DNA from: an uncultured Traorella sp.
GTDB lineage: Bacteria > Bacillota_I > Bacilli_A > Erysipelotrichales > Erysipelotrichaceae
Length of the DNA: 12,575 bases
Assembly (NCBI GenBank): GCA_945919165.1
Contig: CAMEIZ010000039.1
Location: 1-12,575, forward strand
Reading direction: 5' to 3'
This document shows positions 5,060-12,554 of the stretch, piece by piece (positions within the stretch are counted from its first letter, which is position 1; the number at the start of each line of letters is the position of its first letter). The position numbers and the translations under genes were made by a program. The notes beneath the pieces are model-generated. The model was not told the origin of the DNA and ran no database searches. It was given only the letters and a program-made list of their open reading frames with translations.

Positions 5060-6196
5060 ATGGATCATAAGTATTACTTTGGTAATAACACGAATCTGAA
5101 TAAGATGCTTAAAATTACTGGAAGTGTATCTCTAATCACTGTTTTGGGATTTTCTCAAGTAAGTCATCTAATGGCTGAAGAACCCGTTGTTCCCACAACT
5201 TCAAGAGTTAATCTTGAGCCTATTTCAGTAAATTATGGCGATATTGATACAATTGCCAATGTTTCAAAAACTATATTAAAAGATAAAGTAAATTTGCTTT
5301 CTAAAGTTACACTTGTTTCACAGGATGAATTCAAATCAGTTTATGTAATTGACCGATACGTTGTCACTGTATTTTGTTCTAAACAAAGTGGTTTAGGATT
5401 AATGGATGTCAAGATGACAATTGAAAATCGATTTACTCATCAGTTAAAAGATACTCAGAAGTTAATTGCTGTTAATGATCAAAGCTCAAATGAAATTATG
5501 GATGGTGTGATTAATGTTTACAATATTTCTGTAAATATTAAAGACAATGTTTCACCTGTTATTTCACTTTCTTCTGAGAGTGCAACAATTTATACGACAG
5601 ATAGTTTTGATTTAAGCAAATATGTGAGTGTCAGCGATGATGTTGACGGTGTATTGACTTATACAACTGAAAATGAACCAGTACGAGAAAACAATCAGTA
5701 TAAAGCCGGAACATACGCCATAAAAATTAATGCTGTTGATTCAAGCGGTAATACTTCTACTCGAGATTTTACGTTGACGATTAAGGAAAAACCAATTCCA
5801 ACAAATTCTTTTTCAAATAGTGGCAGTGCTTTTTACTGGGGAACAAATCCAGATACCAGCCATTATTTGGGACCAGATGTTATGGTACGAGCAGCTTATG
5901 CTCAACTTGGAAGAAAACAGGATTGTACCATGCTGGTATCAAATGCTTTGAAAGCAGCCGGTATCAGTTTTCATGGAGCTCCAGCTCGCTACTTTTATCT
6001 AGGACATCAGGTAAGTGAAGCAGAAGCTATTCCTGGAGATATCGTTTATTATAGAGTGTCAGGAAGTGGTGTTCCTCATGTTGCGCTTTATGTCGGAAAT
6101 GGCATGGCAATTCATGGCGGATACAACGGAACTACAAAATTAGCATCTGTTTATATGGGAAGCGGTCCTGTATTTATACGCGTAGACAAAAAATAG
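5060..6196 (+). CDS. Secreted NlpC/P60 cell-wall hydrolase with Ig-like domain
   Basis: A 378-residue exported protein. The N-terminus has a polar stretch, then a hydrophobic core (about residues 18-38) with likely signal peptidase cleavage after Ala39 (LMA|EE). Residues 45-160 form a region I cannot assign. Residues 163-242 look like a bacterial Ig-like (DUF5011-type) domain: DNVSPVISL, SVSDDVDGVLTY, KAGTYAIKINAVDSSGN. A linker precedes the NlpC/P60 papain-like domain (about 266-375), whose catalytic residues are probably Cys289 (QDCTMLVSNAL), His340 (VPHVALYVGNG) and His352 (AIHGG). Family members cleave peptide bonds in peptidoglycan stems. The nucleophile motif is DCT rather than the common DCS. 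No LPxTG, LysM or SH3 anchor is visible, so the N-terminal domains may provide wall binding. GAGGTGA lies 6 nt from the ATG. It has its own promoter and terminator. Confidence 0.88.
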   Translation: MDHKYYFGNNTNLNKMLKITGSVSLITVLGFSQVSHLMAEEPVVPTTSRVNLEPISVNYGDIDTIANVSKTILKDKVNLLSKVTLVSQDEFKSVYVIDRYVVTVFCSKQSGLGLMDVKMTIENRFTHQLKDTQKLIAVNDQSSNEIMDGVINVYNISVNIKDNVSPVISLSSESATIYTTDSFDLSKYVSVSDDVDGVLTYTTENEPVRENNQYKAGTYAIKINAVDSSGNTSTRDFTLTIKEKPIPTNSFSNSGSAFYWGTNPDTSHYLGPDVMVRAAYAQLGRKQDCTMLVSNALKAAGISFHGAPARYFYLGHQVSEAEAIPGDIVYYRVSGSGVPHVALYVGNGMAIHGGYNGTTKLASVYMGSGPVFIRVDKK

Positions 6197-6203
6197 CTCT
6201 TTT

Positions 6204-6235
6204 GAACTTAAGTGATATCTTAAGTTCTTTTTTTT
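6204..6235 (+). terminator. Intrinsic terminator of the NlpC/P60 gene
   Basis: A perfect 9-bp stem, GAACTTAAG (6204-6212) with CTTAAGTTC (6219-6227), has a 6-nt loop and is followed by eight T residues. Confidence 0.92.
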
Positions 6236-6265
6236 ATTAAAGAAATTGAACACATAAACAAATGA

Positions 6266-6294
6266 TTCACTATTTTTACGGCTTGTGTTATAAT
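6266..6294 (+). promoter_or_regulatory. Extended -10 promoter of apt-rel
   Basis: TGTTATAAT (6286-6294) is a perfect extended -10. TTCACT (6266-6271) is a 4/6 -35 match at 17-bp spacing. The predicted start is near 6301. Confidence 0.75.
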
Positions 6295-6317
6295 AGCTCT
6301 GTTAATGGAGGCATATT

Positions 6318-6830
6318 ATGAACTTAAAAGATTATATTGCATCAATTCAGGATTTTCCTATAGAAGGAGTTCTTTTCAGAGACATTACACCGTTAATGGC
6401 AAATGGTGAAGCTTTTAGAGAAGCTTGTACGTTAATGAAAGATTTCGCACAGAAAGTTGGAGCAACTGTTATTGTTGGACCAGAATCAAGAGGATTTATT
6501 TTTGGCTGCCCAGTGGCAAAGGATTTAGGAATTGGCTTTATTCCTGTCAGAAAACCAAACAAACTGCCAAGAGAAACGGTATCTATTCGTTATGACCTTG
6601 AATATGGAAGCAATGAGTTGCATATGCATGCTGATTCAATCAAAAAGGGAGATAAAGTTGTAATTATTGACGATTTGCTGGCAACAGGAGGAACTGTTGA
6701 TGCTACGATTAAACTTGTTGAAAAAATGGGTGGAGAAGTTGTAGGTTGTTCGTTCTTAATTGAACTGACTGATTTGAAAGGCCGCGAATTATTAAAAGAT
6801 TACTGCGTTAATTCAATTATGGAATACTAA
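6318..6830 (+). CDS. apt: Adenine phosphoribosyltransferase
   Basis: A 170-residue type I phosphoribosyltransferase that converts adenine and PRPP to AMP and pyrophosphate in purine salvage (cytoplasm). Landmarks are the N-terminal FPIEGVLFRDITPL (13-26), the loop GPESRGFIFG (54-63), the region VRKPNKLPRET, and the PRPP-binding signature VVIIDDLLATGGT (114-126). Length matches the usual 170-175 residues. GGAGG (6307-6311) lies 6 nt from the ATG. It is the first gene of a pair with rel, the usual Firmicutes order, and shares its promoter. The link is metabolic: Rel makes (p)ppGpp, which in Gram-positive bacteria lowers GTP and acts on purine enzymes. A small hairpin overlaps the stop codon. 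Confidence 0.96.
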   Translation: MNLKDYIASIQDFPIEGVLFRDITPLMANGEAFREACTLMKDFAQKVGATVIVGPESRGFIFGCPVAKDLGIGFIPVRKPNKLPRETVSIRYDLEYGSNELHMHADSIKKGDKVVIIDDLLATGGTVDATIKLVEKMGGEVVGCSFLIELTDLKGRELLKDYCVNSIMEY

Positions 6831-6848
6831 AAGGCGCAAGCCTTTTTT
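6829..6848 (+). terminator. Hairpin between apt and rel, partial terminator
   Basis: AAAAGGC (6829-6835) pairs with GCCTTTT (6840-6846) around a GCAA tetraloop, and six T residues run to 6848. It begins within the apt stop codon. I see no promoter between it and rel, so it must allow readthrough and may set the apt:rel ratio. Confidence 0.65.
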
Positions 6849-6868
6849 ATAAAGAAGGGGGTGAGAAT

Positions 6869-9079
6869 ATGCCAAAGAAGAAAGTAAATTATGATTTTGA
6901 TGATATCATGGTCGAAGTCAAAAAATATATTCAAAAACCAGAAAACCTTGAACTGATTCAAAAAGCATATGAATATGCCGATGAAAAACATAAGGGACAA
7001 TTTCGAAAAAGCGGAGAACCTTATGTGATCCATGTTTTAAATGTTGGCTATATTCTTGCTTCATTAAGAAGTGGTCCTCAGACCATTGCTGCAGGATTGC
7101 TTCATGATACAATTGAAGATTGTGATGTTGATATTGAAGAATTTAAGAGATTATTTGGAGAAGAAGTTTTTCATCTTGTAGAAGGAGTTACCAAAATAGG
7201 AAATCTAAAGTTCAAGGATGAAAAAGAATATCAGGCAGAAAATCATCGAAAAATTTTCATTGCCATGGCAAAAGATGTTCGTGTCATTTTAATCAAATTA
7301 GTAGATCGTTTGCATAATATGCGAACTCTTCAATATATGAGCGAAGAAAAACAGATGAAGATTGCTGCTGAAACATTGGAAGTATATGCACCGATTGCTC
7401 ACCGATTAGGTATTAGTGAAATCAAAAATGAACTTGAAGATTTAAGTTTTATGTACCTGAATCGTGAAAAGTATTTTGAAATTGCTCATCTTGTTGAAAA
7501 GAAAAAAGCAGAACGAGATGGTCAGGTTCGTAAGATGATTGAAGAAATCAGCGCACTGTTGGATGAGCATCATATTAAATACAGAATTTTCGGAAGAAGC
7601 AAGCATTTATACAGTATTTATAAAAAGATGGTTTCTAAAAATAAACGCTTTGAGGAAATTCTTGACTTATTAGCTATTCGAATTATTTGTGATGATGTTG
7701 GACACTGCTATGAAATATTGGGCTATATTCATGCAAATTATCGACCAATACCAGGACGATTCAAAGATTACATAGCAATGCCGAAGATGAACATGTATCA
7801 ATCATTACATACAACAATAGTTGCAGAAGAGAATATCTTTGAAGTACAGATTCGTACTGAAGAGATGGATAACATTGCAGAACAGGGAATTGCAGCTCAT
7901 TGGGCTTATAAAGAAAATATTTCACTCAGCCATGAAAAAGAACAACGTGAAATTGAAGAAAAACTTACCTGGCTGAAAGAATTTACCTTGATGAGCGGTG
8001 AAGATGGTGTCAGTGAAGATGCCAGAGAATACATGAATCTTCTTCAAAAAGATATCTTTGAAGCCAATGTATATGTCATGAGTCCAAAAGGACGTGTAAT
8101 TGCACTTCCAAATGGCTCAACTCCAATTGATTTTGCTTACCGTATTCATACAGAAGTTGGTAATAAAATGGTTGGAGCTACGATTAATGGAGCTATTGTA
8201 CCTTTAAATACAGTTTTAAAAACCGGTGATGTTGTCAGCATTCGAACCAGCAATCAGTCGGCTGGACCGAGTGAAGACTGGTTAAAAATTGTTAAAAGCA
8301 CACATGCCCGTAATAAGATCCGTGCTTTTTATCAGAAAAAAGAAATTGAAAAGAAATCAAACGATATCGCTAAAGGAAGAGAAATCTTAGCTGATGAACT
8401 TAAAAAACGTGGTTTAAATGTTGAAGAGTATACTGAAAGAAAGAAACTTGAAGCAGTAACCGGTGCATTAACTTATCCATCATTAAATGATTTGATGTAT
8501 GCTATTGGTACAAAATCAATTCCCGTTTCTACTGTTGTGGAACGAATGGTGAATCATAACAGTAATAAACCTTTGGATAATGATGAACTTATTAAAATGT
8601 TTTCAAGAAATGAAAATCGACGTCGTAAACCTTCTAAATGCGGTGTTTATGTTAAGGGAATTGATACCATGGTGGTGAATCTTTCTGCCTGCTGTAAACC
8701 AATTCCAGGCGATTCGATTGTAGGTTATATTACAAAATCAAGCGGAGTTAAAGTACATCGAAAAGATTGTCCAAATATCAAAAATGAAACTTCAAGAATT
8801 ATTGATGTTTATTGGGATGAAGGATTAGAAGAAAAAGATTATGAAGTAACATTAATGATTAATGCTACAGACAGAAGCTTTTTACTAAGTGATATCGTTA
8901 CGATTGTTTCACAAAACAAGGCAGGTTTGATTCATGTAGACAGCCGAGTTTTAGAAGATAAAATATCTGTTACAACAATGCTGAGCGTCTTAGTAAAAAA
9001 TGCTGAGCAGTTAAGAACACTAAAAGCAAATCTTAAGAAAGTAAACAGTGTTATTTCTGTTGAAAGAATAACCCAATAG
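6869..9079 (+). CDS. rel: Bifunctional (p)ppGpp synthetase/hydrolase Rel
   Basis: A long RelA/SpoT homologue (736 residues) that makes (p)ppGpp from ATP and GDP/GTP and also hydrolyses it: the stringent response switch at the ribosome. Domain order is typical. The HD hydrolase (about 30-180) has HDTIED (79-84) and LVDRLHNMRT. The synthetase (about 235-350) has RSKHLYSIYKK, RFKDYIAMPK and YQSLHTT. The RFKD sequence (297-300) is the RXKD form of bifunctional enzymes, not the EXDD form of monofunctional RelA. The TGS domain is at about 397-459, a helical linker follows, then the zinc-finger-like domain with the Cys608-Cys609 pair and HRKDCPN, and a C-terminal ACT domain (about 665-736). The ribosome binding site AGGGGGTGA is strong, 4 nt from the ATG. 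It is co-transcribed with apt, and the hisS promoter starts at the base after its stop. Confidence 0.97.
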   Translation: MPKKKVNYDFDDIMVEVKKYIQKPENLELIQKAYEYADEKHKGQFRKSGEPYVIHVLNVGYILASLRSGPQTIAAGLLHDTIEDCDVDIEEFKRLFGEEVFHLVEGVTKIGNLKFKDEKEYQAENHRKIFIAMAKDVRVILIKLVDRLHNMRTLQYMSEEKQMKIAAETLEVYAPIAHRLGISEIKNELEDLSFMYLNREKYFEIAHLVEKKKAERDGQVRKMIEEISALLDEHHIKYRIFGRSKHLYSIYKKMVSKNKRFEEILDLLAIRIICDDVGHCYEILGYIHANYRPIPGRFKDYIAMPKMNMYQSLHTTIVAEENIFEVQIRTEEMDNIAEQGIAAHWAYKENISLSHEKEQREIEEKLTWLKEFTLMSGEDGVSEDAREYMNLLQKDIFEANVYVMSPKGRVIALPNGSTPIDFAYRIHTEVGNKMVGATINGAIVPLNTVLKTGDVVSIRTSNQSAGPSEDWLKIVKSTHARNKIRAFYQKKEIEKKSNDIAKGREILADELKKRGLNVEEYTERKKLEAVTGALTYPSLNDLMYAIGTKSIPVSTVVERMVNHNSNKPLDNDELIKMFSRNENRRRKPSKCGVYVKGIDTMVVNLSACCKPIPGDSIVGYITKSSGVKVHRKDCPNIKNETSRIIDVYWDEGLEEKDYEVTLMINATDRSFLLSDIVTIVSQNKAGLIHVDSRVLEDKISVTTMLSVLVKNAEQLRTLKANLKKVNSVISVERITQ

Positions 9080-9108
9080 TTGATTTTCGTTTAAAAGAGT
9101 GTTATATT
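9080..9108 (+). promoter_or_regulatory. Promoter of the hisS-aspS operon
   Basis: The -35 is TTGATT (9080-9085), immediately after the rel TAG. The -10 is TATATT (9103-9108), with 17-bp spacing and an extended TGT (9100-9102). The predicted start, near 9115, is one base before the T-box stem I. Confidence 0.7.
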
Positions 9109-9115
9109 TTAGAAA

Positions 9116-9310
9116 ACCTTTGAAGTAGAGAATATTTATTGGCTGTTAGAGAGAGTGAACGTCTGGTGAAAGTTCATACAAAAGATAAATAGGGACACTA
9201 TGGAGGTGCTGTTTGCAAAGAACAGCCGGGCCCAGCCGTTATTGTTGAGTGCGTATGAAAATACGAACTAAGGTGGTATCACGTTAAGCGTCCTTAGGGA
9301 TGCTTTTTTT
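9116..9310 (+). promoter_or_regulatory. T-box leader (tRNA-His sensing) of hisS-aspS
   Basis: Stem I: the base ACCTTT/GGAGGT (9116-9121/9202-9207), a middle helix 9133-9140/9184-9191, and a distal helix GTGAAC/GTTCAT (9155-9160/9172-9177) with a GGTGAA-containing loop. The AGTAGAGAA on the 5' side and GGGACACTA on the 3' side form the specifier loop, giving CAC (9196-9198), a His codon, as specifier. Stem III is GCTGTT/AACAGC (9208-9213/9221-9226). The T-box is GGTGGTATCACG, with TGGT (9274-9277) to pair with the tRNA ACCA end. Antiterminator: CTAAGG (9268-9273) with CCTTAG (9292-9297), plus ACG with CGT. Competing terminator: AAGCGTCC (9286-9293) with GGATGCTT (9298-9305), then T residues to 9310. 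Uncharged tRNA-His should stabilise the antiterminator and switch on hisS-aspS. A CGTAT-GAAA-ATACG hairpin (9252-9265) sits between stem III and the T-box. Confidence 0.93.
9286..9310 (+). terminator. T-box regulated terminator before hisS
   Basis: An 8-bp stem (9286-9293 with 9298-9305, one G-U pair) with loop TTAG and seven T residues (9304-9310). Its 5' half and loop contain the antiterminator partner strand, so the two structures exclude each other. Confidence 0.88.
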
Positions 9311-9330
9311 CGTATTAAAGGAGGAAAAAT

Positions 9331-10608
9331 ATGAGTTATCAAGTACCAAGAGGCTGTCAGGATATATTACCTGAAAAAATTGAAAAGTGGCATGCACTAG
9401 AAGAATATCTTCAAAAATTTGCAGCATTGTATCACTATAAAGAAATTCGTACGCCGATTTTTGAACACACGGAAGTTTTTAAAAGAGGCAATGATTCCAG
9501 TGATATGGTAAATAAGGAAATGTACACATTTACTGATAATGGAGATCGTTCTATTACACTTCGACCTGAAGGAACTGCTGGGGTTTGCAGAAGCTTTGTG
9601 GAAAATAAAATGTTTGGTAATGCAGATCTTCCCGTAAAAATGTTCTATATGGGCCCAATGATGCGTTATGAACGTCCGCAAAAAGGAAGACAGAGAATTT
9701 TTAATCAGTTTGGTGTAGAGGTTATTGGTGCCAAGAATCCATATCTTGATGTTGAAACAATCGCATTAGGCTATTCCATTTTAAGTGGTTTGGGCTTAAA
9801 GGATCTTGTTGTTCAGCTGAATACATTGGGTGATGATGAATCACGCAGTAATTATCGATTAGCTTTAAAAGAACACTTTAAAGATTATCTCAATGAACTA
9901 TGCTCTGATTGCAAAAGACGCTATGAACAAAATCCTTTGAGAATATTGGACTGTAAGGTTGACCATGAACATCCGGCAATGAAAAATGCTCCGAAAATAT
10001 CTGATTATCTCAATGAATCAAGCAAAGATTACTTTGAAAAGGTTAAAGCTGGATTAGATGCATTAGAAATTCCATATACCGTGGAAGATCGACTTGTTCG
10101 CGGACTTGATTATTATACTCATACTGTTTTTGAAATTGTTTCAATCAATGAAGAAATGGGCTCACAATCCACTCTGTTGGCTGGCGGACGTTATGATGGT
10201 TTGATTCAATATTTTGGTGGACCGGAAATGTCTGGAATGGGCTGGGCATTAGGTATGGAAAGAATTTTACTTGCTCTTGAAGCTGAAAAGATTTCTTTGA
10301 CTGAAGAAGAAAGCATTGACGCTTATGTTTTGTGTCTTGATGACAGTGCTCAACTTGAGGCTTTTAGAATTACGACGATGTTAAGAAGTCATGGATTTAT
10401 TACTGAGACGGATTATTTACGTCGTTCTTTTAAAGCTCAGTTTAAGAGTGTGGATCGTATGAAAGCCAAAGTTGCTGTTTTGATTGGTGAGAAAGAGGTT
10501 GAAAGTCATACGGCTGCTGTTAAAAACATTGCTACACAGGAACAGTTTATTGTAGATATGGATCAGATTATTGATAAAATGGATGAAATACTTGAGGAGA
10601 GATATTAA
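9331..10608 (+). CDS. hisS: Histidyl-tRNA synthetase
   Basis: Class II aminoacyl-tRNA synthetase of 425 residues that activates histidine with ATP and charges tRNA-His. Landmarks in order: motif 1 region EIRTPIFEHTEVF (38-50), LRPEGTAGVCR (77-87), the motif 2 region FYMGPMMRYERPQKGRQRIF (105-124), the HisRS-specific RGLDYYTHTVFE (257-268) and GGRYDG (285-290), and motif 3 GMGWALGMERI (302-312). A C-terminal anticodon-binding domain follows (about 330-425). Length fits the bacterial family. AAAGGAGG (9317-9324) lies 6 nt from the ATG. It is controlled by the T-box leader just upstream, and its TAA overlaps the aspS ATG by one base (TAATG), so translation of the two is probably coupled. Confidence 0.97.
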   Translation: MSYQVPRGCQDILPEKIEKWHALEEYLQKFAALYHYKEIRTPIFEHTEVFKRGNDSSDMVNKEMYTFTDNGDRSITLRPEGTAGVCRSFVENKMFGNADLPVKMFYMGPMMRYERPQKGRQRIFNQFGVEVIGAKNPYLDVETIALGYSILSGLGLKDLVVQLNTLGDDESRSNYRLALKEHFKDYLNELCSDCKRRYEQNPLRILDCKVDHEHPAMKNAPKISDYLNESSKDYFEKVKAGLDALEIPYTVEDRLVRGLDYYTHTVFEIVSINEEMGSQSTLLAGGRYDGLIQYFGGPEMSGMGWALGMERILLALEAEKISLTEEESIDAYVLCLDDSAQLEAFRITTMLRSHGFITETDYLRRSFKAQFKSVDRMKAKVAVLIGEKEVESHTAAVKNIATQEQFIVDMDQIIDKMDEILEERY

Positions 10609-12281
10609 TGAAGCGAACACATAATTGTGGAGAATTAAGAATTGAAAATGTTAATACTGAAGTTGTTTTATGTGGCTGGGTCAATAAGAGACGAAACTTT
10701 GGTGCTTTAGTTTTTATTGACTTAAGAGATCGTGAAGGATTAACACAATGTGTTTTTGATGAATCGATTTCTGAACAGATTGTAAATGTTAGAAATGAAT
10801 ATATATTAGAAGTTCATGGAACAGTTGTTGAAAGAAAAGATAAAAATCCAAAGATGCCTACAGGCGATATTGAAACTAAAGTAAATAAAGTACAAATCCG
10901 TTATCTGGATTTGAGAAGAGAAACACTTCAGTCCAATCTGAAACTGCGTCATAATGTCACGATGATTACCAGAAATTATCTTTCAGATTTAGGATTTTTA
11001 GAAATCGAAACACCGATTTTATGTAAATCTACACCAGAAGGAGCACGTGACTATCTGGTTCCAAGCCGTATTACCAAAGGAAGTTTTTATGCTTTACCGC
11101 AATCCCCTCAAATTTACAAACAACTTTTAATGATTGGCGGAATGGACAAATATTTTCAGATTGCACGCTGTTTCAGAGATGAGGACTTACGTGCCGATCG
11201 ACAGCCAGAATTTACACAAATTGATATTGAAATGTCATTTGTTGAAGAAGAAGATGTTTTTCAAGTTGTTGAAGGATTAATGAAAGTAATCTTCACTAAA
11301 ATTAAGAACATTGACTTAACAGCCTTTAAGAGAATGACATATAACGATGCAATGCGTTATTATGGAAGTGATAAACCGGATTTACGATTCGATATGAAAC
11401 TTTCGGATATTTCAGATGTATTTGCTGATACGTCTTTTGAAGTATTTAAAAATGTTTTAAATGCTCATGGTATGATTAATTGTATTGTGGTTAAAAATGC
11501 TGCTGATAAGTTTTCCAGAAAAGATTGTGATCATTTAACTGAATTTGTCAAAGTATATGGAGCAAAAGCTTTAGCTTATTTAAAATACTGTGATAACAAT
11601 TGGAATGGTTCTGTTAATAAAGTAGTAAGTGAAAAAGAAAAAGAAGTTCTTGTTGAAAAATTATCACTTGAAAATAACGATATGATTTTTATGATAGCAG
11701 ATAAAGCAAAAGTTGTTCAAAGTGCATTAGGTGCTTTACGTGTTAAACTGGGTAAAGATCTGCATCTGATTGATGAAAACAAATTTGAATTTTTATGGGT
11801 TACTGATTTTCCAATGTTTGAGTATGTTGAAGAAGAAGATCGTTATGTAGCAGCTCATCATCCATTCACCTCTCCAAATTTAGAAGATGTTGACAAACTG
11901 ATGAGTGATCCAGCAAACTGTTATTCAAGAGCATATGACCTTGTATTAAATGGCTATGAGTTATTAAGCGGATCGATCCGTATTCATGATCAAAAGATTC
12001 AGGAAAAAGTATTTGAAGCTATCGGTCTGACACCAGATCAGGCACATGAAAAATTCGGATTCTTCTTAGAAGCCTTTAAATACGGTACTCCTCCTCATGG
12101 CGGAGTAGGTATTGGTCTTGAACGTCTTGTGATGATTTTAGCCGGTACTGATAATATTAAGGATGTAGTTGCATTTCCAAAAACAGCAAGTGCAACAGAT
12201 TTGATGAGTGAAGCTCCTAGCCGTGTTGATGAAAATCAGCTCAAGGAACTGGCAATTTCTGTTAAAGATTCATTCTCATAA
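10608..12281 (+). CDS. aspS: Aspartyl-tRNA synthetase, shortened hinge
   Basis: Class II synthetase charging tRNA-Asp, 557 residues against about 590 in Bacillus. The N-terminal OB fold is present (CGWVNKRRN, VFIDLRDREG), as are RYLDLRR (98-104), STPEGARDYLVPSR, FRDEDLRADRQPEFTQID (motif 2), the bacterial GAD insertion (about residues 265-390), HHPFTSP and motif 3 GVGIGLERLVM. Compared from memory with the B. subtilis protein, strand GDIETKVNKVQI runs directly into RYLDLRR. The intervening hinge of about 26 residues, normally with a TPPF motif and a SEDxRLKY helix, is absent. The frame is intact across the junction near nt 10899, and the rest aligns without large gaps. Position and frame suggest a functional but short-hinged enzyme; assembly error is not excluded. 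GAGGAGA (10594-10600) lies 7 nt from the ATG. It is co-transcribed with hisS under T-box control and followed by a terminator. Confidence 0.95.
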   Translation: MKRTHNCGELRIENVNTEVVLCGWVNKRRNFGALVFIDLRDREGLTQCVFDESISEQIVNVRNEYILEVHGTVVERKDKNPKMPTGDIETKVNKVQIRYLDLRRETLQSNLKLRHNVTMITRNYLSDLGFLEIETPILCKSTPEGARDYLVPSRITKGSFYALPQSPQIYKQLLMIGGMDKYFQIARCFRDEDLRADRQPEFTQIDIEMSFVEEEDVFQVVEGLMKVIFTKIKNIDLTAFKRMTYNDAMRYYGSDKPDLRFDMKLSDISDVFADTSFEVFKNVLNAHGMINCIVVKNAADKFSRKDCDHLTEFVKVYGAKALAYLKYCDNNWNGSVNKVVSEKEKEVLVEKLSLENNDMIFMIADKAKVVQSALGALRVKLGKDLHLIDENKFEFLWVTDFPMFEYVEEEDRYVAAHHPFTSPNLEDVDKLMSDPANCYSRAYDLVLNGYELLSGSIRIHDQKIQEKVFEAIGLTPDQAHEKFGFFLEAFKYGTPPHGGVGIGLERLVMILAGTDNIKDVVAFPKTASATDLMSEAPSRVDENQLKELAISVKDSFS

Positions 12282-12293
12282 CAAATCTATATG

Positions 12294-12324
12294 AAAAAAT
12301 CAAGAGTATACTTTTGATTTTTTT
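12294..12324 (+). terminator. Intrinsic terminator of hisS-aspS
   Basis: AAAAAATCAA (12294-12303) pairs with TTGATTTTTT (12314-12323). Inner pairs G12304-T12313, A12305-T12312 and G12306-C12311 close a TATA loop. The T tract runs to 12324. The stem is nearly all A-T, so efficiency may be moderate. Confidence 0.75.
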
Positions 12325-12334
12325 ATAATATAAT
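12324..12334 (+). promoter_or_regulatory. Overlapping consensus -10 elements of the downstream RNA
   Basis: Two TATAAT hexamers overlap by one base (12324-12329 and 12329-12334). I find no good -35 at 16-18 bp from either. Initiation from the second would fall at about G12341, the 5' edge of the structured RNA. Confidence 0.5.
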
Positions 12335-12340
12335 GAGATT

Positions 12341-12516
12341 GTCCAAAAGGTTTAAATTTTTCCTCAAAGTTGAGATAAGGGAGTCCGGACGTTGGATGTT
12401 GGTGTTGAATGCCTGCATAGTTGTAGGAATCCTAAAACCATTCACAGGACACCCACCTGTATTTACAGGGAAAGATCTCACCTTTTGGGTAAGCGGGGTT
12501 ATCCCGCTTTTCTTTT
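12341..12516 (+). ncRNA. Structured RNA, candidate 6S RNA (SsrS)
   Basis: No ORF is credible here, and the stretch folds as one unit. The closing stem CCAAAAGGT (12343-12351) pairs with ACCTTTTGG (12480-12488). A long arm starts GGGAGTCC (12379-12386) with GGACACCC (12447-12454, one A-A mismatch) and ends in hairpin CCTGCA/TGTAGG (12412-12417/12422-12427). A small hairpin, CCTGTA-TT-TACAGG (12456-12469), lies on the 3' strand between arm and closing stem. GAGAT (12372-12376) can pair with ATCTC (12475-12479), or CTCA/TGAG can fold locally. This rod with an asymmetric central bubble and a 3' hairpin resembles 6S RNA, which binds and inhibits sigma-A RNA polymerase. B. subtilis has its second 6S RNA (bsrB) directly after aspS. 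The alternative is a cis-regulatory leader of the gene at 12555. I cannot match primary consensus from memory. Confidence 0.55.
12491..12516 (+). terminator. Intrinsic terminator of the structured RNA
   Basis: AAGCGGG (12491-12497) pairs with CCCGCTT (12503-12509) around GTTAT, followed by TTTCTTTT-type sequence to 12516. It begins two bases after the closing stem of the RNA. Confidence 0.85.
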
Positions 12517-12554
12517 GCATGAAATTATGTCATAATCAAAATCGAGGTGATGAT

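Noticed and set aside
9397..9681. Minus-strand ORF of 94 codons inside hisS (and another at 10417-10620)
   Set aside because: Shadows of hisS coding sequence, with no promoter or ribosome binding site.
12341..12516. Second T-box or a known metabolite riboswitch
   Set aside because: No GGTGGNACCGCG-type T-box sequence is present, and I see no core motif of the TPP, FMN, SAM, cobalamin, purine or c-di-GMP riboswitches.
12323..12520. Minus-strand 65-codon ORF over the structured RNA
   Set aside because: It spans terminators and base-paired arms and has no supporting signals. The region is better explained as an RNA gene.
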